A DNA stretch of 59,115 bases from Streptomyces sp. Ru62. Lineage in GTDB: Bacteria; Actinomycetota; Actinomycetes; Streptomycetales; Streptomycetaceae. Both the position numbers and the translations under genes were made by a program. Position 1 is the stretch's first letter; each line of letters opens with the position of its first letter. Positions 49,795-57,225 of the stretch are shown piece by piece. The notes beneath the pieces are model-generated. The model was not told the origin of the DNA. It did not search any database and saw nothing but the letters and a program-made list of their open reading frames with translations. Where the stretch lies: NCBI RefSeq assembly GCF_002920615.1, contig NZ_PQSU01000044.1, positions 1 through 59,115 on the forward strand. The letters are read 5' to 3'.

Positions 49795-50970
49795 GTGACG
49801 GATGGGACGACGGCGGAGGACTCCCGCCGGAACGGCGCGGATAGCACCCCGCGCGGCTGGCGCGCGGCGGCCGGGGCGGCCCTGTACGGGCCCGGCGGTT
49901 TCTACCGGCGCCCGGAGGGCCCGGCGGGCCACTTCCGCACGTCGGTGCACGCCTCCCCACTGTTCGCGCGGGCCGTGGCCCGGCTGCTGTGCCGGGTCGA
50001 CGCGGCGCTCGGGCGGCCCCCGGTGCTGGACTTCGTCGACATGGGCGCCGGACGGGGGGAGCTGGTCGGCGGGGTGCTCGCCGCCCTGCCGGCCGATGTG
50101 GCCGCACGCGTGCGTGCGTTCGCCGTGGAGATCGCCGACCGCCCGGCCGGCCTGGACGAACGGATCACCTGGCTGAGCGAACTCCCGGGCGCGGTCACCG
50201 GGCTGCTGTTCGCCAACGAGTGGCTGGACAACGTGCCCGTGGACGTCGTGGAGGTGGACTGCGCGGGCGTGCCCCGGCTGGTGCTCGTCGCGCGGGACGG
50301 CTCCGAGCGGCTCGGGGAGCCCGTGACGGGCGCGCCGGCCGACTGGCTCGCGCGCTGGTGGCCGCTGCCGGCCGAGCAGGGGCTGCGGGCGGAGATCGGG
50401 CTGCCCCGGGACCGGGCCTGGGCGTCGGCCGTGGACCGGGTGGCGCGAGGGCTCGCGGTGGCCGTGGACTACGCGCACACGGTGGACGCGCGCCCCCCGT
50501 TCGGCACCCTCACCGGCTTCCGCGAGGGCCGGGAGACGGCACCCGTTCCGGACGGTTCCTGCGACATCACGGCCCATGTGGCCCTGGACGCGTGCGCCGA
50601 GGCGGCCCGTACGGCGCACACGCCCTCCGGCACGGCGCCGGCGCCCTCGGACGCGGTGCGGACGCCCCTGCACACGGCGCAGACGCCCCCTGACACGGCG
50701 CAGGTGACCCGCGCAAGGGCTCGGGAGCTTCCCAGCGCGCGTCTGCTCACGCAACGCGCGGCTCTGCGCGCCCTCGACATCACCGGCGCACGCCCCCCGC
50801 TCGCGCTCGCCTCCTCGGATCCCTCCGCCTATGTGCGCGCCCTCGCGAGCGCCGGTGAGGCAGCCGAGCTGACGGCACCGGGCGGCCTCGGCGACTTCGG
50901 CTGGCTGCTCCAGCCGGTCGGCATCCCGGACCCCCTGGAGCCGGACCCGCCGGACGCGCCCGGGCGGTGA
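49795..50970 (+). CDS. SAM-dependent methyltransferase (MidA/NDUFAF7-like)
   Basis: A 391-aa protein with ALYGPGGFYRRPEGPAGHFR, TSVHASPLFARAVARLL and the SAM motif FVDMGAGRGELVGGVLAALP, followed by LLFANEWLDNVPVDVVEVD. This is the layout of the SAM-methyltransferase 28 (MidA/NDUFAF7) family, whose human member methylates the complex I subunit NDUFS2. The region 270-310 is a degenerate Thr/Pro/Ala-rich repeat. TAGTCT ends 6 nt before GTG 49795 (leaderless). It converges on nuoD, the bacterial equivalent of NDUFS2, a notable pairing. Confidence 0.87.
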   Translation: MTDGTTAEDSRRNGADSTPRGWRAAAGAALYGPGGFYRRPEGPAGHFRTSVHASPLFARAVARLLCRVDAALGRPPVLDFVDMGAGRGELVGGVLAALPADVAARVRAFAVEIADRPAGLDERITWLSELPGAVTGLLFANEWLDNVPVDVVEVDCAGVPRLVLVARDGSERLGEPVTGAPADWLARWWPLPAEQGLRAEIGLPRDRAWASAVDRVARGLAVAVDYAHTVDARPPFGTLTGFREGRETAPVPDGSCDITAHVALDACAEAARTAHTPSGTAPAPSDAVRTPLHTAQTPPDTAQVTRARARELPSARLLTQRAALRALDITGARPPLALASSDPSAYVRALASAGEAAELTAPGGLGDFGWLLQPVGIPDPLEPDPPDAPGR

Positions 50971-51004
50971 AGCCCGGCTCGCCGACGTCGCCGACCACTT
51001 GTCG

Positions 51005-52156
51005 CTACTTGTCGATGTCGCCGACCACGAAGAACATCGACCCCAGGATCGCCACCATGTCCGCCACCAGCGTTCCCGGCAGCAGTTCGGTCAGCGCCTG
51101 GATGTTGTTGTACGAGGCCGAGCGCAGCTTCAGCCGGTACGGGGTCTTGTCGCCCTTGCTGACCAGGTAGTAGCCGTTGATGCCGAGCGGGTTCTCGGTC
51201 CACGCGTACGTGTGCCCCTCGGGCGCCTTCAGCACCTTCGGCAGCCGCTGGTTGATCGGCCCGGGCGGGAGCTCGGCGAGCCGGTCCAGGCAGGCGTCGG
51301 CGAGGTCCAGCGCGTTGTGGGTCTGCGCCAGCAGGACCTCGAACCGGGCGAGGCAGTCGCCCTCGCTCCGGGTGACGACCTCCAGGGTGTCCTGGAGATC
51401 GCCGTAGGCCAGGTACGGCTCGTCGCGGCGCAGGTCGAAGTCGACGCCCGAGGCGCGCGCGATGGGCCCGCTCACGCCGTAGGCGTGCACCGCCTCCGGG
51501 GTCAGCACGCCCACCCCGCGGGTGCGCCCCCGGAAGATCTCGTTGCCGAGCACCAGGTCGTCGAAGACGTCCATGCGCGAGCGCACGGCGCCGACGGCCT
51601 CACGCGCGCGTGCGGTCCAGCCGGCCGGCAGGTCCTCCTTGAGGCCGCCGACGCGGTTGAACATGTAGTGCATGCGCCCGCCGGAGACCTCCTCCATCAC
51701 GTTCTGGAGCACCTCGCGCTCCCGGAACGCGTAGAACACCGGCGTGATCCCGCCCAGCTCCAGCGGGTAGGAGCCGAGGAACATCAGGTGGTTCAGCACC
51801 CGGTTCAGCTCGGCGAGCAGCGTGCGCGTCCACACCGCCCGCCCGGGGACCTCCATGCCGAGCATCCGCTCCACCGCGAGGACGACACCCAGCTCGTTCG
51901 AGAACGCCGACAGCCAGTCGTGGCGGTTGGCGAGCACGATGATCTGCCGGTAGTCGCGCGCCTCGAAGAGCTTCTCGGCGCCCCGGTGCATGTAGCCGAT
52001 CACCGGCTCGGCGCGCACGATGCGCTCCCCGTCCAGCACGAGCCTGAGCCGCAGCACACCGTGCGTGGACGGGTGCTGGGGCCCGATGTTGAGCACCATG
52101 TCGGTGCTCTCCGCCGCGCCGCCGATACCGACCGTGGTCTCCGTCGTAGGAGTCAT
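51005..52156 (-). CDS. nuoD: Solitary NADH dehydrogenase subunit D (49-kDa/NDUFS2-like)
   Basis: A 383-aa protein of the complex I 49-kDa subunit family. The quinone-site hairpin GPQHPSTHGVLRLRLVLDGE contains the conserved His, and EPVIGYMHRGAEKLFEARDY, RHDWLSAFSNELG, GGRMHYMFNRVGGLKEDLP and the C-terminal MVAILGSMFFVVGDIDK are all present. No other nuo gene is in the window, so it is a second copy outside the main nuo operon. S. coelicolor carries an annotated nuoD2 of this kind. ATG 52156 matches the family; the long upstream frame is non-coding. Role as complex I part or separate hydrogenase-like protein is open. Confidence 0.93.
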   Translation of the reverse strand: MTPTTETTVGIGGAAESTDMVLNIGPQHPSTHGVLRLRLVLDGERIVRAEPVIGYMHRGAEKLFEARDYRQIIVLANRHDWLSAFSNELGVVLAVERMLGMEVPGRAVWTRTLLAELNRVLNHLMFLGSYPLELGGITPVFYAFREREVLQNVMEEVSGGRMHYMFNRVGGLKEDLPAGWTARAREAVGAVRSRMDVFDDLVLGNEIFRGRTRGVGVLTPEAVHAYGVSGPIARASGVDFDLRRDEPYLAYGDLQDTLEVVTRSEGDCLARFEVLLAQTHNALDLADACLDRLAELPPGPINQRLPKVLKAPEGHTYAWTENPLGINGYYLVSKGDKTPYRLKLRSASYNNIQALTELLPGTLVADMVAILGSMFFVVGDIDK

Positions 52157-52187
52157 GGGCCCAGTTTCCCCTACGTACGCTGGGCTC

Positions 52188-52691
52188 ATGGAAACGGGGA
52201 GTCTTCGAGGGACCGGAGCGCCGGCGGGCTGGCCGGTGTGGCGCGGGCTGCGGCCCGGGCTGCTACGGGTGCGCCGGCTGCTGCTGGTGGTGTGGACGGC
52301 GGTGCTCACGCTCGCCGCGGGGCTCCTCCCGGGCCTTCTCGCGGGGCCCGCCTGGGCGGCCTGGGCACTGCTGCCGCCGGCGTGCGCCGCCTGGTGCTGG
52401 TGGCTGCTGGAGCGCAACTGGCGCTCGTGGCGGTACGCCGAGCGCGCCGACGACCTGCTGATCAGCCGGGGTGTCCTGTGGCGTGAGGAGACGGTTGTGC
52501 CGTACGGGCGGATGCAGCTGGTGGAGGTGACCTCGGGACCGCTGGAGCGGCGCTTCGGGCTGGCCACGGTGCAGTTGCACACGGCCGCCGCCGCGACCGA
52601 CGCGACCATCCCCGGCCTCGACCCGGCCGAGGCGGAACGCCTGCGTGACCGGCTGACCGAGCTGGGCGAGGCACGATCGGCGGGGCTGTGA
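52188..52691 (+). CDS. Bacterial PH-domain (bPH2/DUF304) membrane protein, small partner
   Basis: A 167-aa membrane protein: two membrane segments (LLRVRRLLLVVWTAVLTLAA region and LLAGPAWAAWALLPPACAAW), then a bPH2 domain with RADDLLISRGVLWREETVVP followed by YGRMQLVEVTSGPLERRFG and LATVQLHTA. TACGCT ends 6 nt before ATG 52188 (leaderless). The next, larger PH-domain gene starts by GTGA overlap, so the pair is coupled, as in YdbS-YdbT of Bacillus, where they form a membrane complex that helps resist certain antibiotics and lipopeptides. Confidence 0.92.
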   Translation: METGSLRGTGAPAGWPVWRGLRPGLLRVRRLLLVVWTAVLTLAAGLLPGLLAGPAWAAWALLPPACAAWCWWLLERNWRSWRYAERADDLLISRGVLWREETVVPYGRMQLVEVTSGPLERRFGLATVQLHTAAAATDATIPGLDPAEAERLRDRLTELGEARSAGL

Positions 52692-54097
52692 CCTCCCCCG
52701 ACGGCACCGACGGCATACCTGGCGACGGCACACCGGCCGGCGGCACACCGGACAGCGCGACGCCTCACGACGGCGTACCTCACGACGGCACACCGCGGCG
52801 CCCGCCCGTCACCGAGCGCCGGCTGCACCCGGTCACGCCCTTCCGCCGGGCGTGGGCGCCGCTCGCCGTACTGGCCGGCTGGGCCGCGCACGACCCGAAC
52901 GGCGCGCAGGAACAGCTCGACCGGCTGACCGGCACCGTGCTCCTGCTGGGGCTCGCGGTACTGGTTCCGGCGGCCGGGCTCTACGGCTTCCTGTCCTGGT
53001 GGTTCACGCATTACGCGGTCACCGACACCGAACTGCGCATACGCACCGGGCTGTTGTTCCGGCGCACCGCGCACATCCGGCTGGAGCGCGTCCAGGCCGT
53101 GGACGTCTCGCGTCCGCTCCTCGCGCGCGTGGCGGGCGTCGCGAAGCTGCGGATCGACGTCGTCGGTGCCGAGCGCAAGGACGAGCTGGCCTTCCTGGGC
53201 GAGCGGGAGGCGCGCGCCCTACGCGCGGAACTGCTCGCGCGTGCGGCGGGTTTCGCGCCCGAGACGGCGCACGAGGTCGGAGAGGCACCGGCGCGCGTAC
53301 TGCTGCGCGTGCCCCCGCGCGTGCTGGCACGCTCCCTGGTGCTGACCGGCGCCACCTGGGGCTCGCTGTGCGCCGCCCTGGTGGTCCCGACCGTGCTGTG
53401 GCTCATCACCCACAGCCCGTGGACGGTCGTCGGGACCGCCCTGCCCCTGGTCGGCGCGGCCGGGGCGAGCAGCGTGGGCCGGTTCGTCGCGGAGTTCGAC
53501 TGGACGGTGAGCGAGTCCCCGGACGGGCTCCGCATCGACCACGGGCTGCTCGACCGTACGCACGAGACGGTGCCGCCCGGCCGGGTCCAGACCGTGCGGA
53601 TCGTGGAGCCGCTGCTGTGGCGGTGGCCGGGCTGGGTGCGGGTGGAACTGGACGTGGCCGGATCCGCCAACTCCGTGCTGATCCCCGTCGCCCCGCGCGC
53701 GGTCGCCGAAACCGTCGTCGCGCGCGTGCTGCCCGGTGTGACCGTGCCCCGGGAGCTGTCGCGGGTGCCGCGCCGGGCCCGGTGGTGCGTGCCGTTGTGG
53801 TGGCGCGGGCACGGGCTCGCGGTCACCGGCGCGGTGTTCGCCGCCCGGAGCGGCCTGCTGTGCCGCCGGCTCTCGCTCGTCCCGCACGCCAAGGTGCAGA
53901 GCGTACGGCTCACCCAGGGGCCCTGGGAGCGGTGCTGGGGGCTCGCCGACGTCCGCGTGGACACCGGCGCGAACAAGACCGTGACGGCCCGGCTCCGGGG
54001 CGCGGAGGAGGCCGCACGGCTCCTGGACGAGCAGGCGGAGAGATCCCGCACGGGCCGCCGGGACGCCCTCCCGGACCGCTGGATGACCACCGGCTGA
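52688..54097 (+). CDS. Bacterial PH-domain (bPH2) membrane protein, large YdbT-like partner
   Basis: A 469-aa protein. After a Gly/Thr-rich N-terminus encoded by a degenerate repeat (GTPAGGTPDSATPHDGVPHD), it has paired membrane segments and three bPH2 modules. Examples are THYAVTDTELRIRTGLLFRR then TAHIRLERVQAVDVSRPLLA, ESPDGLRIDHGLLDRTHETV then PPGRVQTVRI, and VFAARSGLLCRRLSLVPHAK then VQSVRLTQGPWERCWGLADV. It is coupled to the small partner. Its last codons (TTGstop) lie inside the first unit of a tandem repeat, so the C-terminus may vary between strains. Confidence 0.92.
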   Translation: MTSPDGTDGIPGDGTPAGGTPDSATPHDGVPHDGTPRRPPVTERRLHPVTPFRRAWAPLAVLAGWAAHDPNGAQEQLDRLTGTVLLLGLAVLVPAAGLYGFLSWWFTHYAVTDTELRIRTGLLFRRTAHIRLERVQAVDVSRPLLARVAGVAKLRIDVVGAERKDELAFLGEREARALRAELLARAAGFAPETAHEVGEAPARVLLRVPPRVLARSLVLTGATWGSLCAALVVPTVLWLITHSPWTVVGTALPLVGAAGASSVGRFVAEFDWTVSESPDGLRIDHGLLDRTHETVPPGRVQTVRIVEPLLWRWPGWVRVELDVAGSANSVLIPVAPRAVAETVVARVLPGVTVPRELSRVPRRARWCVPLWWRGHGLAVTGAVFAARSGLLCRRLSLVPHAKVQSVRLTQGPWERCWGLADVRVDTGANKTVTARLRGAEEAARLLDEQAERSRTGRRDALPDRWMTTG

Positions 54098-54380
54098 CCG
54101 GCACCGTCCACCGGAACGGCACACGGGCTGCCCGGCGCTGCCCCGTGGGACCGACAGACGGGTTGACCGGCGCTACCCCGCGGACCTGCACACGGGCTGA
54201 CCGGCGCGCCCCCCGTGCGACCGACACACCGGCTGACCGGCGCAACCCACCGGACCTGCACACCGGCTGACCGATACGCCCCGTGGCACCGACACACGAG
54301 CTCCCCTGGCGCGACCCTGTGGGACCGACACACGAGCTGCCCTGGCGCGACCCCGTGGGACCCACGCACCGGCTGACAGG
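54084..54380. repeat. Tandem repeat array, ~9 units of 34-36 bp
   Basis: Units such as ACCGACACACCGGCTGACCG then GCGCAACCCACCGG start at about 54084, 54115, 54150, 54184, 54220, 54254, 54288, 54324 and 54360 (last partial). Lengths alternate between 34 and 36 bp, and types beginning ACCGACA and ACCTGCA alternate. The two units at 54288 and 54324 differ by only two substitutions, implying recent duplication. The array begins over the stop codon of the PH-domain gene and reaches close to the next terminator. Confidence 0.85.
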
Positions 54381-54402
54381 TCCGGCCCCTCGGCCGACGC
54401 TT

Positions 54403-54437
54403 CGGGCCCGGCTCCCCTCGTGGGAAGGCCGGGCCCG
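54403..54437 (-). terminator. Hairpin terminator after the coiled-coil protein gene
   Basis: A perfect 10-bp stem, CGGGCCCGGC (54403-54412) with GCCGGGCCCG (54428-54437), encloses a 15-nt loop. It lies 29 bp beyond the stop codon of the minus-strand gene and also closes the rightward PH-domain operon. Confidence 0.75.
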
Positions 54438-54465
54438 GTGCTCGGTCCGTACGGCTGACGTCGGC

Positions 54466-55797
54466 TCAGGAGGCCGCGCTGCGCAGCCCCTGGATGTCGA
54501 TCTGCTCGGTCTCGTCGTGCGCGGTCAGGTCGATGACCTGGCCGACCCCCCGGGAGCGCGCGTCGGCGGCCTTGAACCCGGCCTCGGACTCGGCCTTGTG
54601 CACGGCGAGCGCCTCGGGGCCGACGACATCGGCGAGGTCCTCGTTCTGCACGGAGTCCAGCGTGGCCTTCGGCGCGCCCTTCTGGGTGCCGAAGAAGTCG
54701 AAGCCGCCCTCGACCACCGGGCGCCGCACGGGCGCCGCCGGTACGACGGCCACCGCGGTCGGCACGGTGAAGTGCCCGGCGGGCGGCCGGCCCACGGGAC
54801 GCGCGAGTTCGGTGGCCGGCGCCGGACCGGCGCCCTCCTTCACGCCGTCCGCTGCGGGTTCTCCTTTGGCGACCGCGGCCTCCGCGGCGGCATCCTCGGG
54901 AGCCGAGTGAGCCTCCGGCTCGGACGTCTGCGACGCGACGGCAACGGACCCGGCGGAATCGGCCGCCTCACCAGCGTCAGCGGACCCGGTGGCGTCAGCG
55001 GACTCCGCGGAGGCAGTGGACTCCGCAGCGGCAGCGGACTCCGCGGGCTCAAGCCGCGCACCCCGGACCTCCGCCACCCCGGGCTCGTCCCCCTCGGCGT
55101 CCTTCCCGGCACCGGTCTCGGCGTCGGTCTCGACCCCGGCCTCCCCCTGTCCCGGACCCTCGCTGTCGAACCGCGCCATGGCCGTCAGCGCCCGCCGGTA
55201 CAGCTCGGCGCCCCCGGGCGAGAACACCGCCGGCCGCTCCTCGGTGCCGGACGCCTCCTGACCCGCGGCGGCCGCGGGCTCGGCGCTGCGCGCCGGCGGC
55301 AGCGCGGGCGACGACGAAGGCGCGGGCTCCGGCTCGGGCACCGCCGCCTCGATCTCCAGCAGCCGCCGTCCCTCCAGGGCGCTGGCGCGCTCGGTCTCCG
55401 CCGTGGCGTACCGGCGCAGCAGGGCCGCGTGCTCGTTGCGCAGGCCCGCCAGCTCCGCCCGCTTGGCGCGCAGCCGCTGCTCCAGCTTCGCGCGCAGCTC
55501 GCGGGACTCCTCCAGGTCGGTCTCCAGTTCGGCGACCCGTTCCTCGAACCGCCACTCGTCGCCCGCACGCGCGCGTGTGAGTTCGGCGACCTGCTTGCCC
55601 GCCTGCGCGTCCCAGCGGCGCATCACGACCGCGCCGAGGACCGCCGTCGCGGCGGCCGCCGCGGCCAGCGCGCGCAACACGGTGACCTCGGAGAACGCCC
55701 ACGGACCCAGCGCGCAGGCGACGGAGACGCCGGCGATCGCCGACGGGGGCAACAGCCGGTGCAGAGGCGGGGAATGGCGGTGGCGTCCACGTGGCAT
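54466..55797 (-). CDS. Membrane-associated coiled-coil protein of unknown function
   Basis: A 443-aa protein with a basic N-terminus (PRGRHRHSPPLHRLLPP), two hydrophobic segments (AIAGVSVACALGPWAF and RALAAAAAATAVLGAVV), then a coiled coil of about 90 residues (AELETDLEESRELRAKLEQR then LRAKRAELAGLRNEHAALLR). A long Ala/Glu/Ser-rich, acidic linker follows, and the C-terminus has conserved-looking GGFDFFGTQK and LTAHDETEQIDI. ATG 55797 lies 7 nt after TAAGTT (leaderless). It is typical of polar-growth or septum-associated scaffolds, but no family is recognised. Confidence 0.8.
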   Translation of the reverse strand: MPRGRHRHSPPLHRLLPPSAIAGVSVACALGPWAFSEVTVLRALAAAAAATAVLGAVVMRRWDAQAGKQVAELTRARAGDEWRFEERVAELETDLEESRELRAKLEQRLRAKRAELAGLRNEHAALLRRYATAETERASALEGRRLLEIEAAVPEPEPAPSSSPALPPARSAEPAAAAGQEASGTEERPAVFSPGGAELYRRALTAMARFDSEGPGQGEAGVETDAETGAGKDAEGDEPGVAEVRGARLEPAESAAAAESTASAESADATGSADAGEAADSAGSVAVASQTSEPEAHSAPEDAAAEAAVAKGEPAADGVKEGAGPAPATELARPVGRPPAGHFTVPTAVAVVPAAPVRRPVVEGGFDFFGTQKGAPKATLDSVQNEDLADVVGPEALAVHKAESEAGFKAADARSRGVGQVIDLTAHDETEQIDIQGLRSAAS

Positions 55798-55894
55798 GGC
55801 CAGAAACTTACCGCGCGTAGGCGAATCGTGGGCCCCCGCCCCGTAAAAACACGGCCACACCGTGGGCTTCACGGGACGTCAGGGCCAGGACGGC

Positions 55895-57022
55895 TCAGCG
55901 GTCGGTGAGCCGTCCGCTGAGCCACTGGAGCGTCGGCGGGATCTCGCGCCGCCAGGTGTTGAAGTTGTGCCCGCCGCTGCCGAGGATGATCGACGAGATC
56001 CGGGTCAGATTCGTGGCCTGGACCTGCCGGATGAACTTCATGGTGGACTTGTAGTTGTGCTCGCCGACCTTGCTGCTGGTGACGAGCAACGAGGTGTCCG
56101 GCGCCTCGTCGTGCTCCAGCAGCCAGAACAGGTCGGCGCGGTTCCGCAGTTTGCCGTCGCCGTGGAAGAGGTCACCGGTGGTCGGGTCGATCAGCGCCTT
56201 GTAGTACGGCGAGAGGCCCGCGCCGGCCGCGTACACGTTCGGGTGGTGCATGGCGAGCTTGAGGGCGCAGTAGCCGCCCGTGGAGTCGCCGACGACGCCC
56301 CAGCTGCCCGGCCGCTTGCCGGCCCGGTAGTGCCCGAGGACGGCCTCCGGCAGATCCTTGGCGAAAAACGTTTCCGCATGCGGCCCGCCCGGCACGTCGA
56401 CGCACTCGGTGTCCCGCGGCGGTGCCACGGTCGGCCGCAGCATCACCAGGATCATCGGCTGCACCCGCCCGTCCTTGGCCAGCCGCTGCGCCGTGCTCGG
56501 GTAGTTCAGCTTGTCCACCAGCGCCCGCGCGGTTCCCGGGTAGCCGGTCAGCACGACCGCCACCGGGAACGTACGCGTGCGGTACTGCGGCTGGAAGTAC
56601 TCCGGCGGCAGGTACACGTACGCCGGTGTGACGATGTGGGTCGTACGGCCCACGATGTCGACCTTCTGTATCTGCCCGCCGGTCTCCGGCCGCGCGGCGC
56701 TCACGCCCGGCACGTCGGAGGTGGAGACCACCTGGAGCGGGCCGCCGGTGCTGCCGTTGGCCGAGTGGTCGACGACGATCCCCTGGTCGGTCTCCTGGCC
56801 GAACAGGTCCGCCCAGCTGGCATAGAAGCCGAAGGCCTGGTTGGCGGCGAGCCCGACGCCGGCGAAGAGGGCGACCTGGGTGAAGAGCAGCAGACCGACC
56901 CGCCCGCTGACGGCCCGCCAGTCCGGGCGGGCCAGGCGCGGCCACAGCCATACCGTGCCGATGAACAGCGCGACGGCGATCGCAATCGCCAGCACCAGCA
57001 CTTTGTTGCTCGTGAGACCCAT
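55895..57022 (-). CDS. Membrane-anchored alpha/beta hydrolase (esterase D/mycolyltransferase-like)
   Basis: A 375-aa protein with two N-terminal membrane segments (KVLVLAIAIAVALFIGTVWL and VGLLLFTQVALFAGVGLAAN) and an exterior hydrolase domain. The nucleophile elbow is GVVGDSTGGYCALKL, and the catalytic His is in LGSGGHNFNTWRREIP; PVAVVLTGYPG supplies the oxyanion region. It resembles the esterase PF00756 family, which includes actinobacterial mycolyltransferases and S-formylglutathione hydrolases. ATG 57022 has AGGAAA upstream. It is divergent from the mprF-like gene. Confidence 0.9.
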   Translation of the reverse strand: MGLTSNKVLVLAIAIAVALFIGTVWLWPRLARPDWRAVSGRVGLLLFTQVALFAGVGLAANQAFGFYASWADLFGQETDQGIVVDHSANGSTGGPLQVVSTSDVPGVSAARPETGGQIQKVDIVGRTTHIVTPAYVYLPPEYFQPQYRTRTFPVAVVLTGYPGTARALVDKLNYPSTAQRLAKDGRVQPMILVMLRPTVAPPRDTECVDVPGGPHAETFFAKDLPEAVLGHYRAGKRPGSWGVVGDSTGGYCALKLAMHHPNVYAAGAGLSPYYKALIDPTTGDLFHGDGKLRNRADLFWLLEHDEAPDTSLLVTSSKVGEHNYKSTMKFIRQVQATNLTRISSIILGSGGHNFNTWRREIPPTLQWLSGRLTDR

Positions 57023-57128
57023 GGGCTGTTTCCTACCTGTGCTTTCCGCCCGTGGCGTGCCCGCGCGACGTTGCGAGGGCTTGCCCGGGGCTTTCCTTGG
57101 CCTTTGACCCGACTTTCCGGTGGGGAGT

Positions 57129-57153
57129 GAACCTCTCTCCCCGAGACACCGTC
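57129..57153 (+). promoter_or_regulatory. SigE-type promoter upstream of the mprF-like gene
   Basis: GAACC (57129-57133), exactly 16 nt and CGTC (57150-57153) match the SigE consensus (GAAC near -35, CGTC near -10). It is about 70 bp upstream of the chosen start codon. It would tie the gene to the envelope-stress system encoded at 21.6-25.0 kb. Confidence 0.6.
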
Positions 57154-57225
57154 CTAGAGGGCGCAATGTCGCCGGATGCCCGATCGGGCCCGGGTTCAAG
57201 GTCTCTCGCAGAACTACGGGATGCG

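Noticed and set aside
57166..57225. Extended start (ATG 57166) for the mprF-like gene
   Set aside because: In frame and preceded by GAGGG, but the SigE-type promoter would place the transcription start only about 5 nt upstream, and the added residues are not membrane-protein-like. Kept as an alternative.
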